The translations under genes and the position numbers were made by a program. This document shows positions 46,813 through 55,750 of a stretch of 64,000 nucleotides of DNA, one piece after another. Under the pieces are notes generated by a model. That model did not search any database and was not told where the DNA came from. It saw only the letters and a program-made list of their open reading frames with translations. The stretch is from Thalassovita taeanensis. GTDB taxonomy: Bacteria; Pseudomonadota; Alphaproteobacteria; Rhodobacterales; Rhodobacteraceae. Each line of letters opens with the position of its first letter. The first letter of the stretch is position 1. Location: contig NZ_FOEP01000017.1 of the NCBI RefSeq assembly GCF_900110775.1, positions 1 through 64,000 on the forward strand. The letters run 5' to 3'.

Positions 46813-47579
46813 GACGATTTTTTCTGCTGACCGTAGCCGCGGTCACCACGCTCGGGGTCTCCGGCCCCGCCACGGCTCAGGGCGTGCCGACCTTCGATGG
46901 CTCACAGCTTGGCCAACTCGTCGCCCAGCTCGAACACATGGCCGAGGATCTGAATGTCCAGATGCAGCAGCTCGCCACGATGCGGCTGGAACTGGAAACT
47001 CAACTGTCGCAGCTCACCAACCTTGAGGCGCAACTGACCTCGCTGATCGAAGGCAGCGGGCTGGGTGAACTCTTCGCCACGGTCGAAGAATTCCGCGCGC
47101 TGCGGGGGAAGCTGGTGGCCCCGCTCAATACCGCGCAGTCGCTCGCGAGCGGCGATTTCCTGAGCGGCTTCAATCCCGGCGCGGAACTGTCGGCCTCGGT
47201 CGAGCGGGTGCTTTCGGGCAGCGGTTTCACCTCGGAACGCCTGAGCACGCTCTCGGGCTCTGACCAGCCTGCCGACAACCGCATTGCCACCTCGGCCGGG
47301 GCCAGCGCCATGCTGTCGGTCGCCGCGCAGGAAAGCCATGAAGAGGCGGGCCTAAGTCTCGAGCGCTTGGAAGTGATGGTTGGCAAAATCGACGAACAGG
47401 ACGGGCTGAAGGCCGCCGTCGATCTCAACACCCGCGTCACCGCCGAGCTTGGCATCATCCTGACCCAGATCTGGCGGCTGGAAGCGGCGCAAGGCGTCAG
47501 CGCCGGCCAGCTCGGCGTTGTCGATGCCGCGACCCTCGCGGATGAGCGCAAGTTCCGCTCGATGGCGGTGGATCCATGA
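46809..47579 (+). CDS. virB5: VirB5-like minor pilin/tip protein
   Basis: 256 residues with a signal peptide (FFLLTVAAVTTLGVSGPATAQ). The mature protein is largely helical with coiled-coil potential (QLVAQLEHMAEDLNVQMQQL, LETQLSQLTNLEAQLTSL), ending in a helix (AAVDLNTRVTAELGIILTQIWRLEAAQG) typical of VirB5. Overlaps the previous and following genes by ATGA. Probably a minor component at the pilus tip. Confidence 0.82.
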   Translation: MRRFFLLTVAAVTTLGVSGPATAQGVPTFDGSQLGQLVAQLEHMAEDLNVQMQQLATMRLELETQLSQLTNLEAQLTSLIEGSGLGELFATVEEFRALRGKLVAPLNTAQSLASGDFLSGFNPGAELSASVERVLSGSGFTSERLSTLSGSDQPADNRIATSAGASAMLSVAAQESHEEAGLSLERLEVMVGKIDEQDGLKAAVDLNTRVTAELGIILTQIWRLEAAQGVSAGQLGVVDAATLADERKFRSMAVDP

Positions 47580-48010
47580 GGAGGCCCAAGCTCACCCCGA
47601 GCCGCTTCACCCTGATGGAAGCCGGACTTCTGAGCCTTTCGCTTGCACTGCCGCTCGGCCTCCTTGTCTTGCCCGACGCGGCATCAGGTCAGGATCGGCC
47701 CTTCAGCTCGATGGCCATCGCGCGGGACGGGGCCGATGAATGCCGGGTCCCGAAACCGCCCGCAGACCTGGCCGAGACCGCCTATCTCCGCAACGGCTAC
47801 CGCGCGATCCTGCGCATCCTGATCGCCGAAGAGGCGCTCGCCTCGGAGAGCTGCACCTGCCTGCTAGACCAGTTCACCTGGGATCAGGCGCTCACCGCCC
47901 TGCCCCGGTTCCAGACTTCAGACAATCCGCGCCTGCCGTTCAATGTGCTGGAGCTCCACGCAAAAGCCGATGCGATCGAGGCACAAGTCGCGGAGGTCTG
48001 TGCAGAATAG
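47576..48010 (+). CDS. Exported T4SS-associated protein of unknown function
   Basis: 144 residues. A hydrophobic N-terminal segment (EAGLLSLSLALPLGLLVLPDAASGQ) suggests export; the mature part has three or four cysteines (DECRVPK, SESCTCLLDQF, VAEVCAE) and is helical. Not a known VirB family to me. Its position between virB5 and virB6, with ATGA coupling upstream and virB6 starting directly after its stop, makes a role in the channel likely. Confidence 0.7.
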   Translation: MRRPKLTPSRFTLMEAGLLSLSLALPLGLLVLPDAASGQDRPFSSMAIARDGADECRVPKPPADLAETAYLRNGYRAILRILIAEEALASESCTCLLDQFTWDQALTALPRFQTSDNPRLPFNVLELHAKADAIEAQVAEVCAE

Positions 48011-49024
48011 ATGGGCGTTATTCGCGACATCCTGAGCCAGGTCGATGCGGCGGTGAACACCGTGGCGCAGGACGGTTTTGTTTCGTCGGCGGCCTCCGTG
48101 GGCAATGTCATCTCGGCGGGTGCAACGCTCCTTGTCGCGCTCCTCGGGATCAACGCGGTGATGCAGCTGCGCCCTCTGCCCTTTGGCACCGGCTTTGCCT
48201 TCGGGATGAAGATCGCTCTGGTGGGGATCTTCGCGCAGAGCTGGGACAATTTCAGCGTCATCTATGGCGTGGTCACGGACGTCCCCGACTCCATCGGCGC
48301 CTCGATCCTGGCGCTTACCGGCTCTGGCGATGAGGTCGGGGTTTACGCGAGCCTCGACAACATGGTCGCCCGCATCACCGCCTATGGCGATACGATCGGC
48401 GACCGCGCGGGCTGGGTCTTCGGCGCGGTCCTGGGTGCGATCTTCTTCGTCCTTTCCGCCGCTTTCGCCGCCGTCACCGCCGGGATCATCGCCTTCGCCC
48501 GCATCGTCTTCGCGCTGATGATCGTGATCGCCCCCTTCATGATCGTGACCTCGCTCTTCAAACCCACCCAATCGCTCTTCGAGGCCTGGACCCGCGCCAC
48601 CATCGGCTACGCACTCATGCCGGTCGCCGCGGCCGGCGCCGCAGGCATCATTGTTGCCATCGCCGAGGCCATCGGGGACGCCTCCGCCGCGCCAAACGAT
48701 GTGGAGACCGTAAGCCTCATCCTGCCCTTTCTCGTGATCCTGATCCTGAGCGCCGGGATCATGGCCTCGGTGCCCTACATCGCCTCCAACCTCACCGGCG
48801 TCGTGGGCATTGCCTCCAACGCCGTGGGCCTCACGGGCCTTGCACGTCAGGGCTTCGTGAACACGCGGGAGTACGGCACCGGCGCGACCGCGCGCCTCGC
48901 CACCGGCAAATCCCCCCACGAGCTGAACCAGATGGCCAACGCAGGCGTGGTGAAAACCGGCGAGATGATCCGGCAAAGCCCTGGCGCGCTTCTCTCCGCC
49001 GCCAAGGCCTTCCGCAAACCCTGA
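48011..49024 (+). CDS. virB6: VirB6 polytopic inner membrane protein
   Basis: 337 residues with about six hydrophobic helices (e.g. VISAGATLLVALLGINAVMQL, GWVFGAVLGAIFFVLSAAFAAVTAGIIAF, IVFALMIVIAPFMIVTSLF, IGYALMPVAAAGAAGIIVAI, LPFLVILILSAGIMA). TrbL/VirB6 pattern, including the region APFMIVTSLFKPTQSLFEAW. Forms part of the inner membrane platform. Confidence 0.92.
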   Translation: MGVIRDILSQVDAAVNTVAQDGFVSSAASVGNVISAGATLLVALLGINAVMQLRPLPFGTGFAFGMKIALVGIFAQSWDNFSVIYGVVTDVPDSIGASILALTGSGDEVGVYASLDNMVARITAYGDTIGDRAGWVFGAVLGAIFFVLSAAFAAVTAGIIAFARIVFALMIVIAPFMIVTSLFKPTQSLFEAWTRATIGYALMPVAAAGAAGIIVAIAEAIGDASAAPNDVETVSLILPFLVILILSAGIMASVPYIASNLTGVVGIASNAVGLTGLARQGFVNTREYGTGATARLATGKSPHELNQMANAGVVKTGEMIRQSPGALLSAAKAFRKP

Positions 49025-49041
49025 TGTGAAAGACGACTGAT

Positions 49042-49722
49042 TTGAAGAATCTTGTGACCAGTTCTCCCGCGCCTGACCGCGACGCTTTCGAAGCGGATTT
49101 CATCTACGGGCCAAGGCGGCGTGAGCGCTTCGCCTGGTTCGTCGCGGCGGCAGGCGTGCTGGTCGGCGTGGCCGGCATGGTCGCGGGTGCGAGCCTCTTT
49201 CCCCTCAAATCGACCGAGACCTTCGTGGTCGTGGTCGATAAGGAAACCGGCGAGATGGATCGGGTCGCCGCAGTTCAGGCACTGACGCTCTCGGAAAGCG
49301 ACGCCATCATCCAGGCCAATCTCGTAGCCTATGTGGATGACCGCGAGACCTATGACCTGACCGATGGCGAGCAACGCATCAACTCGGTGCTCGATCGTTC
49401 GGGCGGCGATGCCGCGCGCACGCTGCGCGATCTCTGGTCCTCCACCAACGAGGACTACCCGATCACCGTCTATGGCCGCGACGCCAAGATCGAAGTCGTG
49501 ATCAAATCGGTGAACCAGATCGAGCGCGGCGTGGCCCAGGTCCGCTTCACCCGCACGCTGCGCCGTCCCCGCGACACCCGCACCGTCACCCGGTCTTACG
49601 TCGCAACCGTCGGCTACGACTTCCAACCCGAAACCCGCCAGCGCCTTCAGGACGTCTGGGCCAACCCCTTGGGCTTCGTGGTGACCTCCTACCGCGTCGA
49701 CGCCGAGACCCTGGAGAACTGA
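49042..49722 (+). CDS. virB8: VirB8 assembly factor
   Basis: 226 residues with a short cytoplasmic N-terminus (DAFEADFIYGPRRRERFAWF), one membrane helix (VAAAGVLVGVAGMVAGASLF, about 32-52) and a periplasmic NTF2-like domain. YDLTDGEQRINSVLDRSGGDA and GVAQVRFTRTLRR fit VirB8. The frame allows only the TTG at 49042 as a start near virB6. Nucleates channel assembly. Confidence 0.93.
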   Translation: MKNLVTSSPAPDRDAFEADFIYGPRRRERFAWFVAAAGVLVGVAGMVAGASLFPLKSTETFVVVVDKETGEMDRVAAVQALTLSESDAIIQANLVAYVDDRETYDLTDGEQRINSVLDRSGGDAARTLRDLWSSTNEDYPITVYGRDAKIEVVIKSVNQIERGVAQVRFTRTLRRPRDTRTVTRSYVATVGYDFQPETRQRLQDVWANPLGFVVTSYRVDAETLEN

Positions 49723-49727
49723 CCAAG

Positions 49728-50462
49728 ATGAAATCCCTGCCCGCGCTCCTCACCACGTTTCTCCTAGCGCTTGCTCTTCCTGTTGCAGCCCTCGCCGAGG
49801 CCACGCCGCAAGGCGGCCCGCTCGACATCCGCATCCGCACCGCCGTCTATAACGAAAACCAGGTCTACCGGATCGAAACCGATCTCAGACATTCGACGAC
49901 GATCCATTTCGGGGCGGGGGAACGCTTCGAGGCGGTGATCGTCGGCGACACCGAAAGCTTCCAGGTCGACCCGATCCCGGAGCTCGGCAACGTGCTGACC
50001 ATCAAGCCGCATGTGGCCAATGCCTCGACCAACATGACGGTGATCACCAACCGCCGCACCTATTCCTTCCATTTGCGCGAAGGTTCGATCCCGAACCGGA
50101 CCGGCATGTTCTTCGAAATCCGCTTCCGCTACCCCGATGAGGAACGCCGCGCGGCGGGTGCTACCCAGCCCAAAGGCTTCGAGGCACCGCGCAACTATAA
50201 CTACCGCGTCTCGGGCGAGGGGGATTTCCGCCCCAGCCATATCTACGACGACGGGCGCTACACGTACTTCGTCTTCCCGGAAAACGCCCGTCAGCCCGCC
50301 CTCTTCAAGGCCGATGACCAGGGCCGCGAGCGCACGGTCAACTGGACGCAGGCAGGCAACACCGTCCGGGTGCTTGGGGTGAACACCTACTGGACGCTGC
50401 GCATCGGCGATGAGGCGATCTGCGCCTGGCGCGACGAAAGCGCGATCTATGTGAGCAACTGA
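49728..50462 (+). CDS. virB9: VirB9 outer membrane core component
   Basis: 244 residues with signal peptide (LLTTFLLALALPVAALA). Family blocks: RTAVYNENQVYRIETDLRHSTTIHFGAGERFEAVIVGD, LTIKPHVANASTNMTVITNRRTYSFHL, and the C-terminal CagX/VirB9 domain NYNYRVSGEGDFRPSHIYDDGRYTYFVFPENARQPALF. Forms the outer core with VirB7 and VirB10. Confidence 0.95.
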   Translation: MKSLPALLTTFLLALALPVAALAEATPQGGPLDIRIRTAVYNENQVYRIETDLRHSTTIHFGAGERFEAVIVGDTESFQVDPIPELGNVLTIKPHVANASTNMTVITNRRTYSFHLREGSIPNRTGMFFEIRFRYPDEERRAAGATQPKGFEAPRNYNYRVSGEGDFRPSHIYDDGRYTYFVFPENARQPALFKADDQGRERTVNWTQAGNTVRVLGVNTYWTLRIGDEAICAWRDESAIYVSN

Positions 50463-50464
50463 CC

Positions 50465-51889
50465 ATGGCCGATCAAACCCCTCCCGACCTTCAGAACCGC
50501 CTCGATCAATTCAGCCAACGCGGTAAATCCAAACGCCGGGGCAACAGTCTCGGGGTTGCTGCGCTCGCCGCAGCCCTCGCCTTTGGCGGGGCTGGGGTGG
50601 CGTATTTCTTGGCCACCGGGTTGCAGGAGGGCGACAGCGCGCTTGAGACCTCCGATGTCGAGACCTTCCAGGACCGCCGCCCCGGCACCGGCGGGCGGCT
50701 GGAGTTTCCACCCGACGAGACCGAGCAACGGGTCAATGACGCACTGATCGCCGTCGAGGAAGCGCTCGATGTGCCCGCCGTCCCAGCCCCGGAACCAAGT
50801 GCCGAGGTATTGGCCGAGATCGCCAAGCTCCGCGAGGCGCTGGCCGCCAGCCAGGCCGCGCGCGACTCGGAGATCCAGTCCGCTGTTGCCGACCTGCGTG
50901 AAGCCTTCGACGAACAGAAGGCGGCGCTTGAAGCGACTCTCGCCGCCAAGGAAGTCGAGCTGGCCAACCTGCAGCGCCAGACCGAGACCCGCATCGAAGG
51001 CCTGCAGGCCATGCTCGATGCCGAACGGGCGCAGCGTGAGGGGCTCGAGGCCGAGCTCGACCGCGAAGGGCTGATTGCGGATCGGCGTCTTCTCGAAGAA
51101 CGCCGCCGACAGGAAGAGGAACAGCGTCAGCGCGAGGCTGAACGGGTCGCCGAGGAGCTTCTGACCGCGCAAATCAAATCCCCCGCCGTGGTCTATGCCG
51201 ACGGTCCGCGGGGTGGCCAAAGTGGCGCGGCGGTGGCCGATCCTGCTGCCGCTGGCACTGGCGGGCCAGCCCTCTCGGGCAATGAGCAGTTCCTGCAGAG
51301 TGCGCGACCGCTCGAGGTGCAGGAGGCCGCCCGCCTCACCCATCCCGAGCGCACCCTGACCCAAGGGTCCGTCATCCAGGCCGCGCTCCAGACCGCCATC
51401 AACAGCGATCTGCCGGGCTCCGTCGTCGCGGTCGTCTCCGAACCGGTCCCGGCGTTTTCCGGGGACCGGATCCTGATCCCCCGGGGCTCCCGCCTTTTTG
51501 GCCAATACCGCTCCGGGATCGAGATGCACCAGAAGCGCATCCTTATCCTCTGGACCCGCGTGCTGACACCGGACGGCACCTCGATGGAAATCGCCGCCGT
51601 GGGCGGAGACCAACTCGGCCGCTCGGGCCTGACCGGTCCTGTTGACACCAAGTTCGCCGAGCGCTTCGGTGGGGCGGCGTTGATTTCCGTGATCGGGGCG
51701 GCACCCGCCGTGGCGGCGGAGAGTGCCAGCAATGAAACCACCAGCATCGTCTTGGGCGATGTCGGCAGCGATCTGCAGGACGCGGTCGGGTCCGTCATCG
51801 CCGATCAGGTCTCGATCACACCCACGATCTATGTCGATCAGGGCGCCTCGGTCACCGTGCTCGTGGATCGGGATGTGGTGATTTACTGA
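50465..51889 (+). CDS. virB10: VirB10 energy-sensing core component
   Basis: 474 residues. One membrane helix near the N-terminus (LGVAALAAALAFGGAGVAYFLA, about 30-50), a long coiled coil (about 115-240, LREALAASQAARDSEIQSAV, EERRRQEEEQRQREAERV), then the VirB10 beta-barrel domain: LTQGSVIQAALQTAINSDLPG, VYSE-equivalent VVSEPVPAFSGDRILIPRGSRLFGQY, and VTVLVDRDVV at the end. The proline-rich stretch of some VirB10 proteins is replaced by coiled coil. Confidence 0.95.
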   Translation: MADQTPPDLQNRLDQFSQRGKSKRRGNSLGVAALAAALAFGGAGVAYFLATGLQEGDSALETSDVETFQDRRPGTGGRLEFPPDETEQRVNDALIAVEEALDVPAVPAPEPSAEVLAEIAKLREALAASQAARDSEIQSAVADLREAFDEQKAALEATLAAKEVELANLQRQTETRIEGLQAMLDAERAQREGLEAELDREGLIADRRLLEERRRQEEEQRQREAERVAEELLTAQIKSPAVVYADGPRGGQSGAAVADPAAAGTGGPALSGNEQFLQSARPLEVQEAARLTHPERTLTQGSVIQAALQTAINSDLPGSVVAVVSEPVPAFSGDRILIPRGSRLFGQYRSGIEMHQKRILILWTRVLTPDGTSMEIAAVGGDQLGRSGLTGPVDTKFAERFGGAALISVIGAAPAVAAESASNETTSIVLGDVGSDLQDAVGSVIADQVSITPTIYVDQGASVTVLVDRDVVIY

Positions 51890-52866
51890 TGGAGCAGGCG
51901 TCACCAGCCTCATACCTCGAGCGCTATCTCGACCCGTTCCGCGACCTTCTAAGGCGTGACGACGTGGTCGAGATCGCGATCAACCCGGACGGCAAGGTCT
52001 GGCTCGAGGTCGCGGGCGACGCCACCATGCGCCACGAAGGCCAGACCGTGGACCGGACCACAGCCCACAACATGGCCCAGACCATCGTCGGCGATGCCAA
52101 GGCCCGCGTCTCTGAAAAGAACCCCCTCGTCTCCGGCAAGGTGGAATATGCAGGCCGCCCTCTCCGGGTCCAGGTCGCCGTACCGCCCGCCATCGATCGC
52201 GGGGCCTCCATCACGATCCGCCTCTTCGCCTCGGGCAGCGTCCGGGACTATGCCCCGACCTATCTCTTCGGCAAGGCCGTCTCTCTCGATACCCTCCGCG
52301 CCGAGAAGATGAAAAACATTGCCTCCCTCGCCGAAGAAAACCTTGAGGCCGCGCTACAGACCTTGATCGAGGCCCGGCTCAACGTCCTGATCAGCGGCGG
52401 CACCTCGACCGGCAAGACCACCTTCGCCCGTCACCTCCTGACCCATGTGAGCGAGCACGAGCGGCTCATCACTATCGAAGACGCCTTCGAGCTGTTCCCA
52501 GGACAGCCGAACACCGTTGCCCTCCTGGCCGACCGCAGCGCCGGGTCGCAACGCAGCGCCAACGCCCTCTTGCAGGCCTCCCTTCGCATGCGCCCCGACC
52601 GGATCATCGTCGGCGAGCTGCGCGGTGCCGAAGCCCTGACCTATCTCGAAGCGATCAACACCGGCCACGGCGGGTCGGTCTCGACGATCCATGCCGAGAC
52701 CGCCGAACTCGCCATCGACCGGTTGGCGATCATGGTGCTGCAGGCCGGGACACCGCTGACTTTCGCCGAGGTGCACGAGTACATCCGGAAGTCGATCGAT
52801 GTGATCGTGCAGCTTGGGCGGGCCGAGGGGAAACGGGGGATTACGGAATTCTATTTGCCAGGCTGA
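51889..52866 (+). CDS. virB11: VirB11 secretion ATPase
   Basis: 325-residue hexameric traffic ATPase. N-terminal domain (YLDPFRDLLRRDDVVEIAINPDGKVWLEV), P-loop ISGGTSTGKTTFARHLL near residue 167, Asp box ITIEDAFELF, Walker B-like MRPDRIIVGELRGAEALTYLEAINTGHGGSVSTIHA. Its ATG shares one base with the virB10 stop. Last gene of the plus-strand virB series before the insertion. Confidence 0.96.
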   Translation: MEQASPASYLERYLDPFRDLLRRDDVVEIAINPDGKVWLEVAGDATMRHEGQTVDRTTAHNMAQTIVGDAKARVSEKNPLVSGKVEYAGRPLRVQVAVPPAIDRGASITIRLFASGSVRDYAPTYLFGKAVSLDTLRAEKMKNIASLAEENLEAALQTLIEARLNVLISGGTSTGKTTFARHLLTHVSEHERLITIEDAFELFPGQPNTVALLADRSAGSQRSANALLQASLRMRPDRIIVGELRGAEALTYLEAINTGHGGSVSTIHAETAELAIDRLAIMVLQAGTPLTFAEVHEYIRKSIDVIVQLGRAEGKRGITEFYLPG

Positions 52867-52905
52867 TATCTACTTCCTACAAGATGCGCAGATTCCGCTT
52901 AATCG

Positions 52906-53124
52906 TTGGGGCCGCGAGAATACGACCTTGGTCGGCGGAAAGCGGAAGTGTGCTGCGAGGGTTTCAACGCCCACTTCAGGGACGAACTGCTCACCGGCGA
53001 GATCTTCACAACGTCGCGAGAGTCTCAAATCTTAAACGAACGATGGCGTCGCCATTATGATACGGTCGAATCGCACAGCGCTTTGTGTTGCTGCCCGCCA
53101 ACGCCAATAGCATTGTTTCAATAG
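52906..53124 (+). pseudogene. C-terminal relic of an IS3-family transposase
   Basis: The frame reads CEGFNAHFRDELLTGEIFTT, ESQILNERWRRHYDTVESHSAL and PPTPIALF, the well-known C-terminus of IS3-family OrfB transposases (usually CESFN..FRDE.LN.E.F...W...YN..RPHSALG..PP). The RPHSALGY motif is degraded (VESHSALCC) and the N-terminal DDE core is gone. A sequence like an IS3 end (ACTGGACCACTTGGTG) follows at about 53152. It sits exactly between virB11 and the low-GC insertion. Confidence 0.8.
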
Positions 53125-53340
53125 ACCAAAGACTTACCATGGCCTACTGTACAGACTGGACCACTTGGTGAGGGTATTCCAGCGTGATCGGCAAATAATC
53201 GAAACACTGCAAACCAATTTAGGGGGCTTAGCGGTAAAAATGCGCGAACAGAACATAGCATACGAAGCGTTGGATGCAATTCCTGCACAGTTGGCCTCAC
53301 GTCGATGCTTTAGCATGACACAGCAATCAACGGTCTTGAT

Positions 53341-54639
53341 ATGCTGATCCTGCATCTTTCAGATATTCACTTCAAGAACGGCGAAGCGGGTTCGCCCATG
53401 GATCAAGACCACCATGTACGCACCGTTCTGCTGCGTGATCTTCGCCAACAATGCGAAACAATAGGTGCGACACCAGACGTAGTTCTTGTATCAGGCGACA
53501 TCGCCTATGCAGGTGATGCAGACGAATACGATTTCGCCCAAAAATGGCTTGAACAAGTCTGCGAGACGGCTGGGTGCGATACGAGCACTATAATGGTCAT
53601 TCCAGGCAACCATGACGTTCAGCAAACCATAACCAAAAAACACTTAGTTCAAGCTATTCACAATGACATTAAAGCGACCGCAGATTCGAAGCTTCTGCCA
53701 GGGAAGCTCGCCCAGCTTCTCAACGATGAAGACAGTCGTGATTGGTTATATCGGTCAATTGAGAACTACAATGATTTTGCAACACAGTATTTTTGCGATC
53801 TACTGCCTCCCGACAGAACAACAGTCGAACGGCGCTTTGAGCTGAACGACGGGTCGACCCTTTGCATCACCGGCCTGAACTCCGCGTTTGTCTCAAGTCA
53901 AAACGATAAGGAAAGATCGCTTTATGTTGACCCGTCCGCGCAAAGAATAACTCATGAGGATGGGGTGACGCATGTGGTCATGTGCCACCACCCGTACAAT
54001 TGGCTGGCGAATGGCCAACAACTTGAAGACCATTTGAACGTAGTTTCAAAAATCCAGATCTTCGGCCACGAGCATACCAATCGTGTAGTATTGGGCCGCG
54101 ACTGGATTAGAGTCGCTGCAAGCGCAGCGCATCCCGATAGGCGAGAGGATGGCTGGGAGCCGGGTTACAATCTTCTGGAGCTATCAGTCGATACTGAAAG
54201 CAACAAACGTACCCTCGATATAAAAGCTCATATCAGAGTCTGGCAAAATCGACCGACGCAGTTTGTCCCTAAAATGGACGGAGCTGCTGATCATTTCAGT
54301 CAATCGATTGCCTTGGAGGCTTGGACCGCTCCCCAAACGCCATCAAAAAGTGATAACGTGGCTGAGGCTTCGCCGGTTCCGGACGGAACGGTGATTGAGG
54401 AGGACGCCTCCATGACTTCGTTACGAACACTCAGCATCCGGTACTTCAAACTAACTTTCAGCAAGAAGCTGGAGATTGCGGGCAGCCTCGATCTCTTTGA
54501 AGAGGCGGACACCAAGCTGCCCGACCACGAACGCTTCCGTCGGGTCTTGCTCCGGGCTCGTGAACGCGATCTACTTGATGAACTCAAGGCCGCAATTGAT
54601 GCAGCCACTCCTGCAAAACTACCGGAACAAGAACAATGA
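53341..54639 (+). CDS. Calcineurin-like metallophosphoesterase of a GTPase-associated system
   Basis: 432 residues. All five metallophosphoesterase motifs are intact: DIH (8-10), GDIAYAG (52-58), GNHD (89-92), HH (216-217) and GHEH (242-245), so a two-metal phosphodiesterase or phosphatase is expected. After a linker (about 300-355) a small helical domain at about 362-425 (KLEIAGSLDLFEEADTKLPD, then HERFRRVLLRARERDLLDEL) resembles adaptor (effector-associated) domains that recruit effectors in bacterial conflict systems. It leads five coupled genes and is probably the effector. Substrate unknown. Confidence 0.85.
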   Translation: MLILHLSDIHFKNGEAGSPMDQDHHVRTVLLRDLRQQCETIGATPDVVLVSGDIAYAGDADEYDFAQKWLEQVCETAGCDTSTIMVIPGNHDVQQTITKKHLVQAIHNDIKATADSKLLPGKLAQLLNDEDSRDWLYRSIENYNDFATQYFCDLLPPDRTTVERRFELNDGSTLCITGLNSAFVSSQNDKERSLYVDPSAQRITHEDGVTHVVMCHHPYNWLANGQQLEDHLNVVSKIQIFGHEHTNRVVLGRDWIRVAASAAHPDRREDGWEPGYNLLELSVDTESNKRTLDIKAHIRVWQNRPTQFVPKMDGAADHFSQSIALEAWTAPQTPSKSDNVAEASPVPDGTVIEEDASMTSLRTLSIRYFKLTFSKKLEIAGSLDLFEEADTKLPDHERFRRVLLRARERDLLDELKAAIDAATPAKLPEQEQ

Positions 54640-55733
54640 GGGCAGACATGCAGCAACTCGAACTTGCAGATTGCTACGGACATGCGGGCCTTTCGCCTGA
54701 CGCCGCAAACATCCCGCTACGCATCGAACCATTTAAGACGATTGCGGCGAATCTAACGCGGCCGCAGATCATCGACGCTGTGCGTGCGTATTTTGGCCTG
54801 CCAATGCGCAAAGACACCGGATGGCTTTCGGATCCGATATCAGAGGCTGATGAAGCCTTTTCGATGGTTACCAACAAAAATGAAATAGCCATTCTAGCAA
54901 TGGCCCTTATTGCTCACCAGATACGAGAGGAGGACGATCAGTTTACAGCACTGGTCTTCCTTGTCGCAAATGCCTTTGGGCACCGCAAAGCAGAGGTCTA
55001 CCCTCAATTTGTCGAAATCATTAAGGCTGCGGCGAACGACTTGGCACTTTCAACCCGTAGCTCGCTCGATATCAAACTGATCCGTGCAAAATCCTTGAAC
55101 AAAGACTTAGGTGGCTCAGCGGAAGAACTCGTTCCGCAGAATGACTTTCCCAGCTTCAATCGCGTTCTAAAAGAGCTCAATATCGATGGCCACGAGATGG
55201 TCAAACATCTTGCTCAGCAAATGAATACGGCGCTTAGCCCAATGAAGTCAGAGATCGCCAGACTGCGTGAAGAAACGGACATGTTGTGGTGGTTAGTTGG
55301 TGGCGAGAGCCGCCTTGTTGATGAGTCATACGCAGACATGAAACCAGGGCGAGCAGCATTTCTAATCGGATCAGAGCTTGCCAAACTGTCTCGTACACAC
55401 CTCGGTCCAAGAGCAGGGACGTTTCTCATGAACAAGGCGCTCCGCGAGGGTCGAACTGACAAGCCGTCGAAAATCAAGATAGAAGCTATCCCCAAACTGT
55501 TTACCCTTGAAGAATTATCGGACGTCACTCCCAACAGCACGATTGCTGATGTTCGAGATTTATGCAGCGTCAACAATGCGATTTCCCGGGCAAGCGAAGT
55601 TGGCTCTCAAACCGCATGGAAAAAAATGTATGGAAATGACGGAAGCCTGTCAGAAACAGCTGCCTTTTCGCCGAGTGAGCTAGCCAATCAGAGTTTCCGC
55701 GAATTCCTTCTCCTGAACGCGCTTTCAAGCTGA
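54636..55733 (+). CDS. Helical GTPase-associated protein (GASH-like)
   Basis: 365 residues, mostly alpha-helical and soluble. The pattern DMLWWLVGGESRLVDESYAD, then AAFLIGSELAKLSRTHLGPRAGTFLMNKAL (about 225-270) fits, as I recall it, the GASH (GTPase-associated system helical) domain described with predicted double-GTPase conflict systems. The ATG overlaps the phosphoesterase stop (ATGA). Likely a partner or scaffold of the two GTPases. The domain name is from memory and needs a profile search. Confidence 0.65.
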   Translation: MRADMQQLELADCYGHAGLSPDAANIPLRIEPFKTIAANLTRPQIIDAVRAYFGLPMRKDTGWLSDPISEADEAFSMVTNKNEIAILAMALIAHQIREEDDQFTALVFLVANAFGHRKAEVYPQFVEIIKAAANDLALSTRSSLDIKLIRAKSLNKDLGGSAEELVPQNDFPSFNRVLKELNIDGHEMVKHLAQQMNTALSPMKSEIARLREETDMLWWLVGGESRLVDESYADMKPGRAAFLIGSELAKLSRTHLGPRAGTFLMNKALREGRTDKPSKIKIEAIPKLFTLEELSDVTPNSTIADVRDLCSVNNAISRASEVGSQTAWKKMYGNDGSLSETAAFSPSELANQSFREFLLLNALSS

Positions 55734-55750
55734 GCGGGGGGAAGGACGTT

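Noticed and set aside
50447-51913. A 488-codon minus-strand frame opposite virB10
   Set aside because: Covers virB10 almost exactly in antisense, with an amino acid content typical of a GC-rich shadow.
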